47,535 bases of DNA from Chara braunii (GCA_003427395.1 BFEA01000134.1:1917743-1965277), one strand, 5' to 3'. Shown: positions 32,657 to 45,802, counted from the first letter of the stretch. Notes: generated by a model from the letters alone, not told the origin. Program-made: numbers and translations.

Positions 32657-34618
32657 TGTCATTATGTGCACTGTGGTTCTTAGGTGCACGTGGGGTCTGT
32701 GTGGGGGACCAAGGTCGTGAGTGAGGCGAGAGACACACCCGGTGTTGGAAGTGTGTGGCATTGGCCACTATCTGCTCGGACTTCGGGATGACTGTTATCG
32801 ACACCTTCGACAGTACCGTAGGATGGGCTAGATAGGACCTTCCATCTGTAGTCTGGGTGTTGAGCACCTGACAGGGTTTTTACATTGATTCCACATTGAT
32901 AATGATGCGGCTATGCCAACGTTGTCGAATGCGAGTTTGTTGTTTCCTTCTTACTTGATGGGATTCGCTATACTATTTTGTTGTTGGTTCGAGGCCAAGA
33001 CTATCTGGTCTCATATGTATGATGCTGTTTGATTGCTGGAGTTCGTTGTTGCTTATCCTTTATTTAGGCAGTTAGACTCGTTCACACATCTTATGTATGT
33101 AAACAGCTGCGCAGCGAACAGACAACATGCGCCCACTAAGATACTCGGAGATAAAGGTTCCAGGCAAGAATTCACTCTCAACTGCCCGTAACGATTCAGC
33201 ATCAACACAAACAACTGTGTACATACACACTCCCCGCCGGCTACTGCTATGGCAGTCGTGACTGCCTCCGCTCAGTCACTACGACTGCATTCCTCACCTC
33301 TCCTACCCGTCGCGTCCTACGGGCTCGCTGCGGGTCTCCTCGCACGTGACATTAAGACAGTGCCCCTCATGGTTTGCACAATGAAAATGATGACTGGTTG
33401 GGCGTTGCCTGTGGAGTAGGGGGTTGGCGGCCATGGCTTGGCTGCCTGTGTGCGCAGAGGGGTAAAGGCTGCTGCATGGGTTATCAAAGGAGAGTGTAGG
33501 TAGGAAGAGAGAGATACCTGGGTAGGGAAGAGGTCGGTATGGGCGCTGAAGACATCACTCGCTGAAAATCTAGAATATTAGGAAGTAAGGGTATTCGGGC
33601 GCCGTTCAAAGAGGAGAACTGCGTCGAGTTAACGCTGCTGATTGCCCGGTCAGGCGATAGGCATTGACTCGTGTTTGCTGTGCCAATCTCAAATGGATGG
33701 CTACTCGGTCCATTATGATATCTGCTCTTACTTTGAAAACTTGGGCTACAACGTGATTCTGCGACATGAATTATGTGTTACGTCCACATGCATATTTTTA
33801 TTATTACTTTACTATTATTATTATCATTATTATTATTATATTATTATTATTATTACTATTCTGATTGTTACTGTGTAGTCAGACTTACTTTCATTCACGC
33901 CTCTCAGGCACATAACTAGTAACAGGCAGACGACATGTGTCGCTCAAAGCTCAAAGATATGACGTCCGGGTACGGGCCCATTTCCAATTGGCTATGGTGA
34001 CTCAGTATCCAGACACCTCCTTGCTCATGTAGATGCAGCAGCACTTCCGCATGGCTTCCGCATGAATGAATGAAAGGCTGGGTGCAGCCTCTTGAATTAT
34101 TCTTCTGTGATGCGTTGGTCTGACCTGTAACCCTGTCCCATGGTACACACGATCCCGGACGGTACTTGCTTGACTGGACTGGACTGGGTGGACTAGGACT
34201 GCTGACTGTACGATGTGGGCTGCCACCACTTGACCACTTGCCTCTGCCTAACGTAGGCTGATTCCGAATGGCCACTTCTATCTTGGCCTTTCGGTACTGT
34301 AGCAGATACAACTTTGCCTTATTAGGTAGGTAGGGCTACGACCTTGACCCTTCAGACAGTCTACAACCACTACCTCTGCGCTACCTAAACTCCTACCCGA
34401 CAGGTCTACAGTTTGAGTCCCTTCTACCCTGCGACCTACGAAATCCTGCCTACCATTGGCGGTCTTACAGGATGCAGGTTCAAAATCTACAGGTTGACAC
34501 AGTTACTGTACACAGGTAAGGTAGGGAAAATAAGGGAGCAAGTCCTTGGGATCTGCATCTGCAACTGCAAATTGGTGAATACCGTTTCAAAAATTTATGT
34601 TTTAACACTTATTATTAA

Positions 34619-34676
<58 letters not shown>

Positions 34677-36142
34677 GAGTAAATCAGACGCATCTCATCC
34701 ACACTTTTCATGTGTGTAAACAGCAGCGCGCTAGCCTCGTATCCGCCCTAAGTGAAGGCGGGCCAGACATATGACCGCCCTGAAGTGAAGGTTGGTTAGA
34801 ATACCTGCAATCGGGCTTCTTCCAACAATTTGTAGCGTGGGTATCCGATGGTCGCAGCACGCCGGTTGGTTGGATTGCGTCGTGGACCCCAGACTCCTGC
34901 AAAGAACCAGTTGAGCCGAGGACCTCAGTTAATTGTGCCTGGGTGCGGGCCAAGACAGGCCAACGCGTCACGCATTGGACGCTCAGAACGCAGCATTATC
35001 ATAGTAAGGCCAAGCGTACCAAAGGGGAACCGGAAAGGGTCTGCATATGGACAGCGGCCCTGACCCAAGGGGCACGACCGTACAGCCTGGGCCGCATCTG
35101 GGTTGGGCCTGGGCGAGTCTGGGTCTGAAACGCAGGCTCGAGGCTGGCCGCTCATACGCAGCACTGGCATATAGGCAGAGAATGCTAGTGAGCAGGGGTC
35201 TTGGCCAATGCGGGCAATGCTGGCACGTTGGGCGAATGCAAGCTGCTATGCTGTGCATGGCTGCGTTGCACTAGGATGAGGCAGGTTAGCACTAGGATGT
35301 ACGGCGCTGCCTGCACACAAGGGCGCTAACGGCCATAGCCAGGCCGCATGAGGGTGCAGTGGAGGTGAAGAGCGCTGTGTGAATCATCAAGGAAGAGTAT
35401 GGGTAAAGAGAGGACGTACCTGGTAGAGAGGGACTCGACAGTGATATTGACGTCTTCACTTGCTGGTCGTCAAATTGTCTGATTGCTTCCCTGTCATAGC
35501 TGTAGTAATGGATTGTAGAGTAGAGGAGGCATCGGGCGCCATTTCGGAGAAAGAACTACGTTGAGTTATGTCGTTGGTACTGCCCGATTGGACTTGGACA
35601 TTGACTCAAGATTCTGTTGTTTTCATTCTCAAATGAATGTTTAATCAGTTCCCTTGTGCTGTCTACTCTTGCTTTGACAACTTGGACATCAATGTGATTC
35701 TCCGATCTGGATTCTGTGCTTCGTCCGCATTCATATCCCTTGCATTTTATATTTATTGTTATTACTATTATTATTATTATTATTTTATTATTATTATCAT
35801 TATTATTATTATTTTCATTCACCCTTCTCGTACACGAAAACAGCAGTTCACGCGGACTGTGGTACACAGTAGTACAAAAAGAAGGAGACATACATACAAC
35901 AAAGGAGGCAAAGAGAGAGAGAAGGAAGAGACTGTAGGTAAAAGTTGTGGAGTGAAAGGTTGGGGCATTGGGGTTGACATGTGCCTGAGAGCTTGAGCTT
36001 TGGCTCACTACCACATTGTATTGCTCTGGTTGGTTGAATGTGCAGAGCTATGATACTCGTTGCTTATATATGACTACTCAGACGACCGTGTGATCTCGCA
36101 ACCCGGGTTTTGATATCATTCGTTTTCATAATATTTGATATT

Positions 36143-36152
36143 ATCATTATTA

Positions 36153-36221
<69 letters not shown>

Positions 36222-36231
36222 TTTATCAATA

Positions 36232-36295
<64 letters not shown>

Positions 36296-36330
36296 TCTTT
36301 TATCGGTATTGTTGTTATTATTATTATTGG
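36143..36330. repeat. Longest ATT array of LTR2
   Basis: This occupies the same site as 9749-9945 but has different interruptions (a TATCAATATT segment near 36225). Confidence 0.85.
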
Positions 36331-37037
36331 CATCATTATTACTTATATCGTCGGAACCACGTACTAGAATAAGGAAATCAAAATTGGACAGGGGTGCGAG
36401 GCAATAGAGCGAAGGAGGGGCGCCAGCAAGTATGACGGCTCTTACATCCTTTGTCCTCCTTCGCTTTCCCATGCCTACACCCCACATAAGCACACAACCA
36501 TCTTCAAGCGACATGAGTAGACATAGTATTTTCCGATGGCTTACTGAGATCAGTATTCATGCACAAAGGGCTTCCATTCCTCAATTGATCCATGTAACAG
36601 GGCGATTGCGGGAGCTCTGCCGGAGTTCAGGCGGAACTTTGGAGGCAGGGAACGACAAGGTACGTTACTTCGACCCAGATGCTGTCTCATACAGACAATC
36701 ATCGTAACAATGATCATAAGGGTTAGGGATTCGAAATCAATAACTCTTCAGGTTTTGGATAGAGAAAAGTTGGTTGAATGTGAACTGATTGCTTATGGAT
36801 ACGGCAATCTTGCTGTGGGCGTTGATTGGAGGTAAGGATACAAACTATGATACCTCTCGCGATCATCTTCTCTATATCCCATCCAAATAGATGATGGGTA
36901 CTTTGATTTGAGTTGCCATAATCAAGTGTCATAGATCACGTGGATCATCTTGCTCATTATACATTTGATCCAGCAATAAGTCTCCAAACTAACAACGATT
37001 CGGGGCTCGAATGCCATCAAAGGCGATGACTTGAGCC

Positions 37038-37885
37038 ATAGGTAAGACTTGCCTGGAGGTAAGAATAGCAGGGAAAACATGCCTTAACTCCAGATGAGCC
37101 TTACGCTTTGTCAGTGGTAAGTGCAGGGACCCTTGGGCACCCGCCTTATTGAGGGATAGCCACTGATAAGAGTAGCAGGGGAATCCTGTCTTATAAGTGA
37201 CTAGTCTGATATAAGAGTTATGAGGTTTCACGGACACCTGCCTTATCATTAACCAACTAACCATTTTTTTCAGTGGTAAGAGTAGGCAAGGACCCTTGGA
37301 CACCTGCCTTATGGAGGGCTAGCCACTGATAAGAGTAGCAGGGGAATCCTGTCTTATCAGTGACTAGTCTGATATAAGAGTTGCGAGGTTCCAAAGACAC
37401 CTGCCTTATCACTGATTAAACCTAACATTTTTCAATTGTAAGAGTAAGCAAGGATCCTTGGACACCCGCCTTATTGAGGGCTAGCCACTGATAAGAATAG
37501 CAGGGGAATCCTGTCTTATCAGCGACTAGGCTGACATAGGAGTTGTGAAGTTTCAAGGATACCTGCCTTATCATTGATCAAACCTAACATTCATTAAGTG
37601 GTAAGAGTAGTAAGGATCCTTGGGCACCCGTCTTATTGAGGGCTAGGCAGTGATAAGAGTAGCAAGGGAATCCTGTCTTATCAGTGACTAGTCTGATATA
37701 AGAGTAGCGAGGTTTCAAGGACACCTGCCTTATCAATAAACATCATAGGGCTTAGTCAGTGATAAGAATAGTAAGGATCCTTGGGTACAATGATAAGAGT
37801 GACAGGGGAATCCTGTCTTATCAGTGACTAATCCAATATAAAAAGTAGAGAGGTTTTAAGGACACCTGCCTTATCAGTGGCTAGC
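37038..37885 (+). repeat. Higher-order hairpin array (LTR2)
   Basis: This is the same three-subunit ATAAG...CTTAT array as in LTR1, with one extra unit near the start (about 37100-37270) and a small deletion in the last unit (near 37790, where GGGTAC joins AATGATAAG). Unit turnover has therefore occurred since the LTRs separated. Confidence 0.85.
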
Positions 37886-39512
37886 CATAGGATAAATCTA
37901 CCGCTAAAATATGCTTGGCACACAGGGGTCAAGGCCCACTAAGTTGCCTTTGTCCAACAAAGCTTCAGTAATAAGTGGATATATCATATATCCTGAATGG
38001 TCTACCATGCCACCGCTAACTTTCTCCACCCTCAGCATTGTTCAGTCCCAACTAACTATCTCTGATTCTAGTGGAAGGGGATAAGTGAGACCTTACCTCA
38101 AAGAGAGACAATCTATTTATCTGATTTCTTCCATGAGATTCTTTTCCACAGGATGGATTGGTGATGTGTTCATGTGTGATGGGGGAAGGAAGAGCACTTA
38201 AACAAGATTATCCCAAAAAGGGATAAGAATGAGATAGTGAAAGGGATGTGAAGAGTTGCCGTGACAGTAAACGGGGGTGAATTATTATTCACTACCTGAA
38301 GCGGAATGGGCAACAACCCTAACAATTAGTTAAGAATAGTAGGAGCCAGACAGGAACACAGAGTCTAGAAGGATCTTTCTAGATCTCAGCTAAGAAGAGA
38401 GATGTTCAGATTCTCTTGGACTATGTTGTCTCTACAAGTTTCGACACTTCGGAAAACTTACGGAGAATCCGTAAGAGCAGCAGTTCTGTTATCACTGGAT
38501 AACAGGTCGGTAGAACTCCGGCTCAACTTCCACCATGGCTTGACACCCACACCTAAGACAAGACCTAAGAAGGAAACAGATAAATCTTCCCCCTGTATCT
38601 ATGCCTAAATTGTCCAAATCACACTCATGAGTCTTCAAAAAATGTGTGGGGCTGGGGTAAAGTGGAGTCAGGGTTAGGAAGGAATGTTGTTTTCAAGGGT
38701 TTGGGGCGTGAGTTGCATGCTATGAATGGATTAAAGGTTGTCGCGTGTAGCGCATTCTGTGTTTGCATCTGTATGCTTTTATGTGGTTCGTGCATCTACA
38801 CATGTGTGGGGCATTGATTTGTCTTCTGAGTTTGGGACCACCTAGGATACTCGGACAGCAGGACACAGCAACTGTGAAAGTAAGGTCCACCGCTCATTCA
38901 GCTCCCCTGATAATATACACGTACTTATATACATATCTGTGAGTGAGATAGTAGGTTGGTCGGTATCTAGGAAGTCGTTTGTCTGGGACTTCTTTTGGGA
39001 AGAATGAGAGACTACTAAGTGTTTGACTCTGACATTTGCATAAGGTCAATAAAAGGGACATAGAGTCATTGTCATAGTTAGCTAAGCGTGGAAGACTGTC
39101 CGAGAAGTCGACCTGATTAGATAGTCGGTCCGGAGAGTTAGCATCTCAGGGCTCGACATACGGGTCAGTCTTAAGACGTTCTACCGGGCGTATGCCTATG
39201 CTACGGTGATCGAGAAAACGCCCTCGGCTGGCCTACCTCTGCGATTGCATGTAAAAGCCTTCACACGTGGGTCAGTAGCTCACCAGGGATACGCTCACCT
39301 AAGGGATGGTGACAGCTCCCGCAGGTGGAGGTAATGTTGTACCACGTGGGTTCCCTAACCTGTCGTAGGGAGTCGCGAGAGGTATAACACGCGCGCACGG
39401 TCGTAGTTTATATTTCGTGAAGTAACCAAGAAACTCCTGCGTGACACGACCGTGAGGTCCGACACAAAAAAAAACTACTCCGCGTATGGGTGTGGGACCG
39501 CCGCGCGCGACA

Positions 39513-40020
39513 CTGGTTTTAGAAGAGCTAGCTGTAGGTAGTCCGCAATTTTGCTAAGGACCGGTCCCCCAATTTCTTTTGCCCCCTAAAAACCCACTTT
39601 GCATCCTAGTCGCCCACCGCCAAAAATGCGACACCTTGACACAGACGCGGAAGCACACTATACCGCAGCCTAAGGGCTGTGAATTACGGGGGCCAAGTCC
39701 CACTTACCCGAATTCTCTACTTCCGACCGTAGATTCGGAAGATCAGTTGCCAGAAATTAAGAATCAGTGTGAAGGTGACTTGGCCCCTGGAAACGCCGTA
39801 GCAGCCACATTCGTGCTCAACCCTCCAATGAGGCAACATGCGGAAGCTGCACCCACCAGCAGGTGCGATACCTGTTATAGCAGGTACATGAGGCCTATGG
39901 GAATTGAACCTTAGACCTTCTGAATGTCACTTGAGTGCCTTACCAACTGGTGAAGGAAAGGGAAAAATAAGAAAAAGAGAAACAAAAAAGAGGATTACAG
40001 ATAAGAGAGGCAAGCAGCTA
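39513..40020. other. Flank 3' of the element with tRNA-like fragment
   Basis: This is sequence immediately after the LTR2 end. At about 39895-39955 on the minus strand, text reading CACCAGTTGGTAAGGCACTC ... AAGGTTCAATTCCC resembles a tRNA D-arm and T-arm, but the two halves do not make a clean cloverleaf. A degraded tRNA or SINE fits. A 111-codon ORF (39579-39914) has no motif. Confidence 0.4.
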
Positions 40021-40023
40021 TGA

Positions 40024-40135
40024 ATCCCCCGCGGTCGTGGTCACCGCGGGTATGACCGCGGGCCGCGGTCAGGCCGCGGGGCCACGGTCATGACCGCGGC
40101 GACCGCGGGCAAAAACGGGCCACCGCGGCCGAGGG
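40024..40135. repeat. CCGCGG-rich cluster
   Basis: Eight CCGCGG palindromes in about 110 bases alternate with GGTCATGACC-like text. The style recalls the subterminal repeats of the hAT-type elements further right but with a different motif. It could be one end of another DNA transposon; the partner end is not seen. Confidence 0.5.
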
Positions 40136-40286
40136 GGGAGGGGTGTGGGGAAGAGGGTTGCAGATTGGGGTTTCGGAACCCCGACCCCCCCCCCTTGAAC
40201 AGAAAAAAGTTAAAAATGTATATTTTCGGGGGGGGGGGGGTTGGTGTGTGAAAAAAAAGAATAGAATAAAACAGAGAAGAAAAAAA

Positions 40287-40288
<2 letters not shown>

Positions 40289-40318
<30 letters not shown>
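40289..40318. repeat. (TTGA)n microsatellite
   Basis: Seven or so tandem TTGA units lie between a poly-A tract and the start of the third LTR. Confidence 0.85.
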
Positions 40319-40320
<2 letters not shown>

Positions 40321-40984
40321 GGGGGAGGGGTCCTCCCCTCCCTTCCACCCGGCACACGATGTCGGAGCAAACACTTTTACAAGGGTATTTGCTCATAATT
40401 CTGCATTCGATACATTATCAACGCCGGTTACCATGCTGGGGGTGGTCAGGAGTAAAAGGTAAGAACTTTCGGTGTGACGCCATAAACGAATTCCTCGACC
40501 ATTGAGGCCGGGACTACCTATGGAAACGTGTCTTCACTACACCAAGCAGCGACTACCGGTATTAGGTTTCTAGAAATGCCAACTCTGTCTTCTTCTGCCC
40601 ATCCTCAAGTACCAGGCGCGTCAACCCTAACATAGTGTGGTACCGGTCTGCCAGCTACTTGAGTGTTTTCCCCACCGCTACCCTCAATGTCACGACCGCG
40701 GGTAAGTACAGGCCTTTGGGCCTTCCAAGCAAACAAAGTGTCCTTACGGGTCACGCATACACTCAAGCCGACAAACAATCAGACAGGCTTGCGGACCAGC
40801 AAGCGTGCACACACACTAACTTAGGGGAAATGGGCTCAGTCCACTGGTCGGACTGAGCCTCTCGACTGTTATAAACTAAGTTGCTCCCCTTCTACTCGAA
40901 GTGGGAGGTAGCTGAGTAGGTTTCATGGCGTGACTAATAAGACACAAACTTCGGGATCAAATCTGCCTTACCTCTAAATTAGTT

Positions 40985-41598
40985 CCTTATTTACCCCGGG
41001 GTCGGACCGTCGGGACTCGAACCCGCGACCTTAAGGGTAGAAGTTAGTTCAAGTTGATTCGGTAGTTGAAGCCGAGAATAACGGGGCTGCAACACTTGGC
41101 AGGCTAGGGTGGTTAGCCGTTAGATTTCAATTAGATTTTGTTTCTTTTTTTTTTTTTTAGGCCTTTTATTTTTCTTTTATTTCTTTTTGTGATATTTCCT
41201 TCCATTTCTGCGCGTACGAATACCTTTGTGAACTTACCTTGCTGCACCTGCCCTGGTTTTTGGGGCAGATTCCTTCGGAAGGAACTCAATTTTTATTTAC
41301 CCCGGGGTCGGACGGTCGGGACTCGAACCCGCGACCTTAAGGGTAGAAGTTAGTTCAAGTTGATTCGGTAGTTGAAGCCGAGAATAACGGGGCTGCAACA
41401 CTTGGCAGGCTAGGGTGGTTAGCCGTTAGTTTCAATTAGATTTTGTTTCTTTTTTTTGTTTCTTTTTTTTTAGGCCTTTTATTTTTCTTTTATTTCTTTT
41501 TGTGATATTTCCTTCCATTTCTGCGCGTACGAAAACCTTTGTGAACTTACCTTGCTGCACCTGCCCTGGTTTTTGGGGCAGATTCCTTCGGAAGGAGG
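40985..41598. repeat. 306-bp tandem duplication
   Basis: TTACCCCGGGGTCGGAC at 40991 recurs at 41297, and the two copies stay near-identical through GGACTCGAACCCGCGACC, a poly-T tract and TTCGGAAGGA. Each copy carries a minus-strand tRNA T-arm-like sequence. The duplication is recent relative to the surrounding LTR. Confidence 0.9.
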
Positions 41599-41630
41599 AT
41601 CGATAAGCCACGGAGGTTGCCGAATCGAAC

Positions 41631-41734
41631 GGGGGTAGGCCCGACGCGTGCGCACAATGGAAAACAAAGGGAAGATCTGCGCGGGGGTAGGCCCGACGCG
41701 TGCGCACAATGGAAAACAAAGGGAAGATCTGCGC
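41631..41734. repeat. 52-bp tandem duplication
   Basis: Two adjacent units begin GGGGGTAGGCCCGACGCG at 41631 and 41683 and are practically identical. Confidence 0.9.
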
Positions 41735-42103
41735 GAGGGGAATATGCATGAACTAAGAGGTAGTCGCGTGCGGTCGTGCTTACGACGAAGGAAACCATGC
41801 GTGGAGAATAGTGAGTAAGACACGAGCAGTGAAGGAAGTAAGGGCGCGCGGAGAAAAAAAGGAGGATCGAGGCTTGGAGGAGAGAGAAAAGAGGCGTGTA
41901 AGAAAAGGAAGGAAGAAGGAGGAGGATACTTGTGCGCGCTCCGGCTCGTAAGAGGCTGGCAAGTCGTTTCCGCGAACAATGCTTAACCATCTCTTCGTCT
42001 TTCTTGAGGGGCTTGCTGCATCCGCTCGTCACTAGCTGCGGTCGCAGCTTTCGGCACTTTCATCCCTTAGGATTCAAGGAGAGGGTGAGCGTATAGAAGG
42101 AGA

Positions 42104-42130
42104 AGAAGAAGAAGAAGAAGAAGAAGAAGA
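42104..42130. repeat. (GAA)n microsatellite
   Basis: This is a short GAA run inside the X-like part of the third LTR. Confidence 0.85.
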
Positions 42131-43147
42131 GAGAAAGGGAGAGGATACTCATCTGCCCCGTTACTTACTATATGTGAGAGGGGAGGCCTATAGGGGGTGT
42201 TGAGCGCTGAAGACAGGCGACGAAGGCCGCGTGAGAGGTAGAGTTTTCCATTGATAGGACGAGCAACACAGCAGTTGACAGGTAAGTCTCCAAACTCACA
42301 GGTGACGTCGAGAAATATTGAATGTAGCTACCGCAAGAACAAGGAACTATACATCCGCCATACTCAGTTGTGTGTGTGTGTGTATAAGTGCGTAAGTAAG
42401 TACGAGCGATAGCCGATCTTGCGGTTTATCCGCAGTACTTCCGTCGATGGGATGAGTGGAAGTTTACACTACCAGTATATGTGTGTAAGGGAGTGTCGTG
42501 GAGCGGGAGTTGTGTTTCTTTCGGATCGACAAAATGAGAAAATATTGAATGAATCTAACGCAAGAAAGTGGAGATATACGCTACCTTTTTGTGTGTGGAC
42601 GTGTGTGCATAATGAAACGAGCTGGCGAACTTCATGATACCTCCACTAATAGGATCAGAAAAACCGAATGAATATACGATTCTAACATGGAGATATACAT
42701 TGTCACGATAGAAATTGTGTGTGGATATGTGTGTGTGTGTGAGTGAGAGAGAAAGAGAGAAAGGAGATGAGGGAACACGTACCTGGTATTGGTGTTAGTC
42801 TGCACTGACCGACATCTTCAAGTACCTCGTTGGTCGCTGACGTCGGCAGTTTCATTGTTCATTAGTAGGCCAGTAATAGCTTTATGGGGATCAAGGCCTG
42901 GACACATATGGAGGTGGTGGCGAGAGCAAGCTCTCGTAGGCACTGGTTTTCGGTGTTACAATTCTCCACTTGTATCATATTGGTATGATGCTACCTTCTA
43001 GACGATATGATACGATCTGGCTTACGATGTGATTGTGCAATCTGAATGATGTCACCTCGGTATTATTATTTTAATCATTGTCATAATAATAATAATAATA
43101 TAATATTATTATTATTATTATTGTTGTTGTTATTATGATTATTGTTG

Positions 43148-43184
<37 letters not shown>

Positions 43185-43960
43185 CAGGGTTGCCGGCGTT
43201 CGGGACGGGCCGAACACCCGAACCCGAACGCCCGAACGCCCGAACGTTCGGGACCCCCTCTCGACACGTTCGGACGTTCGGCCGAACGCGGACAAAAAAA
43301 AAAAAAAAAAAAAAAAGAAGTTTCCAAAAAATATGAAAAATATATATGTGATGTAGAAGAATAAACTAAACAACTTTTGCCTCAACAGTACATCCAAATT
43401 CGTTACCAAATTTGAAATACAAATCAAATACGGAAAGTAAATAATATTACTGAAAATAAGAAAAAATAAAACCAGAATGAAATTATTGCGTGGGCACGGG
43501 CGTTTTTGACATCCCCATCTTTGGCGATTTTTCATTTCTTTTTGGCTTCGTCAAATGCCATGAAATTTTATACATATGTATCTTACATAATATAGAACCT
43601 ATAAATAAAGTTTGAAAAAATAATAATTTTTTTCATGCCCCGAAATAAAAGGAAAACAAAAAGTGAAAAGAGAAAAAAAAACAAATTGGTAAGTGGGCAA
43701 GCAAGTTTTGACACCACCATCTTTGCCGGTTTTTCATTATTTTGTGGCTTCACAGAATGCCTTGAAAATTTACAGGCAGGTAGCTTACAAAACCAAGAAC
43801 TCACAAAAACAAATTCAGAAACAAATAATACGTTTGAGGTACCAAAATAATTTTTGGCGGGGTCTGAACCCCTTCGAGTTCGGCCCCGTACGGGGACCCG
43901 AACGCCTGAACGTTCGGGGGTCAGCTTAGGGGCCTCCGTACGGTCGGCCTGGCAACCCTG
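43185..43960 (+). mobile_element. hAT-type MITE 1
   Basis: The ends are CAGGGTTGCC and GGCAACCCTG, a perfect 10-base terminal inverted repeat. Subterminal regions are packed with CCCGAACG/CGTTCGGG. The interior has two direct repeats of about 85 bases (43495-43575, 43696-43790), each with a CATCTTTG..G.TTTTTCATT core. The flanking octamers ATTATTAT (43177-43184 and 43961-43968) are identical, as expected for a hAT 8-bp target duplication, although the target is an ATT array and so not diagnostic. No transposase is encoded; it depends on an element elsewhere. Confidence 0.85.
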
Positions 43961-44008
<48 letters not shown>

Positions 44009-44472
44009 GTTATTATTATCAAGACGATTTAATTTTACCAGGGGGTATGGTGGTCCTTGGGTGCATGTGGCATTTAGGTGTTGAGAAACGAATTTGTGAG
44101 TGATGTGAGGAACATAGCTGACGCTTTACGCGATGGCACTATCCAGGATTTGCTCGTACTTCAGGAGGCTGTTGACGTCATTCATGACATCGTAGATGGT
44201 AGGATAAATAGGATCTACCATCTGTAGACTGGGCGTCCAGCGCCAGATAGGATATGGACATTGGTTCATTGTTGATGATGATGGGACTGTTGGCACATTA
44301 TCACTTGTGAGCTTTTGCTGTGCTCTTATTTGGTGAAACTCATGATGCAATTCTACTGTTGCTTCGAAGTCAGGACAATCTGGTCTTGTGTAGATGATAC
44401 TGTTTGATTTCTGAAGTTGCTGTCATTTTTATTTGAATTGATTTTTAAAAAAAATTATTATTATTATTATTA

Positions 44473-44507
<35 letters not shown>

Positions 44508-44512
44508 GATTG

Positions 44513-45147
44513 CAGGGTTACCTGACCGAACGTTCGGGGGCCCCCGGGCTGACCCTCGTTCGGGTCCCGTTAGGGGGCCGAACACCTCCAGGTTCGGCCC
44601 CCGCAAAAAAACATTTCGGGGCCAAAAAATGATTTTGTTTTCCTGAATTTATTTTTGTGAGTTCTCTATGATGTAGCCTACACGCCTATAAATTTTGAAG
44701 TCATTCTGCTAAGCCAAAGAAACATTAAAAATCGTCAAAGATGGGGGTGTCAAAATGTGCTCGCCCACTCACTATTTTGTTTTTTTTCACTTTTAACTTT
44801 TTGTTTTCACTTTATTTCGGGGCCTAAAAAAAAATATTATTTTTTGAAAAAATTTTAATAAGTTATTGATTATGTAAACTACATATCTCTAAATTTTCAG
44901 GGCATTTGTCAATGCCAAAAAAAAGTAAAAATCGGCAAAGATGGCGGTGTCGAAAAGGTGCTGGCACACTCACTCATTTTAATTCTCTTTTTATTTTTTC
45001 TNNNNNNNNNNNNNNNNNNNNNNNNNNNNNNNNNNTTCAGTCCGAACGGCCGAACGCCTTCCGAAGGGGTCCCGTACGTTCGGGCGTTCGGGTTCGGGCG
45101 TCCCGTACGTTCGGGCGTTAGGCCCATCCCGAATGCCAGTAACCCTG
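44513..45147 (-). mobile_element. hAT-type MITE 2 with perfect 8-bp TSD
   Basis: The ends are CAGGGTTACC and AGTAACCCTG, with the same GTTCGGG-rich subterminal repeats. The 8-bp duplication ATTGATTG is perfect on both sides (44505-44512 and 45148-45155). The interior matches MITE 1 in the opposite orientation, again with the roughly 85-base unit present twice (about 44683-44760 and 44890-44965). A run of 34 N (45002-45035) hides part of it. It is non-autonomous. Confidence 0.9.
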
Positions 45148-45157
45148 ATTGATTGAC

Positions 45158-45197
<40 letters not shown>

Positions 45198-45412
45198 TTA
45201 CAGACAGACTCGTTTTCTTTCACGCTTCACGTGCACATAAACAGGAGGCACAATGAACCGGCGTCAAGTACCCACTCAAAACTCAGAGATAAGGTAACCG
45301 AGAGCACTGTTTAGATTCAAGTTCAATTCAATGGCTATGCACCCACACAACTCTCTCTGTTCACAAACACAGTATCACTCTTGAGTATCTCACACGTATC
45401 ACGCTGTATACA

Positions 45413-45413
<1 letters not shown>

Positions 45414-45442
<29 letters not shown>
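45414..45442. repeat. (CA)n microsatellite
   Basis: This is a near-perfect CA run of about 29 bases. Confidence 0.9.
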
Positions 45443-45446
<4 letters not shown>

Positions 45447-45785
45447 GCTCCTCTACCATTTATGGCGGCAAATTGCCGCTTATACCACTATGTTGTGCTT
45501 TCATTCTCCTTCACTGCCTACGGACCACCACATGGGTCTGATTTATTTTGTACTATTATTCCCTCTCTCCCGCCGTTGTGATCAGGTTTATGCATTGAGA
45601 GTTGGCGCTTTCAGTATGATTGAAAAAGGAGATTGTGGGATTCAAACAGGAAAAATGAAGTAGAGGAGGAAGGAGGTGGAGTAGCGGCCATACGAATGGG
45701 AAGGTCAAGACTGTGAGGAATAGTGAGGGGGAAAAGGAAAGGGAGAAGCAGATAAGAGTAGAAGAGAAGAGGGAGACAGGAAGAC

Positions 45786-45802
<17 letters not shown>

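Larger units (their letters stand above)
25852..39512 (+). mobile_element. Right LTR (LTR2), complete, ~13.7 kb
   Basis: It starts TGTCGAAC and ends GCGCGACA, giving a 5-base inverted terminal repeat with the canonical TG...CA ends. Order: 5' piece (25852-26566), segment X (26567-27667), body (27661-39512, direct repeat of 1252-13005). The third LTR at 40360 also begins TGTCG with matching sequence (ACAAGGGTATTT), supporting the 5' boundary. It contains no host gene; contents parallel LTR1. The insertion-site duplication cannot be tested because the LTR1 5' end is not preserved. Confidence 0.8.
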
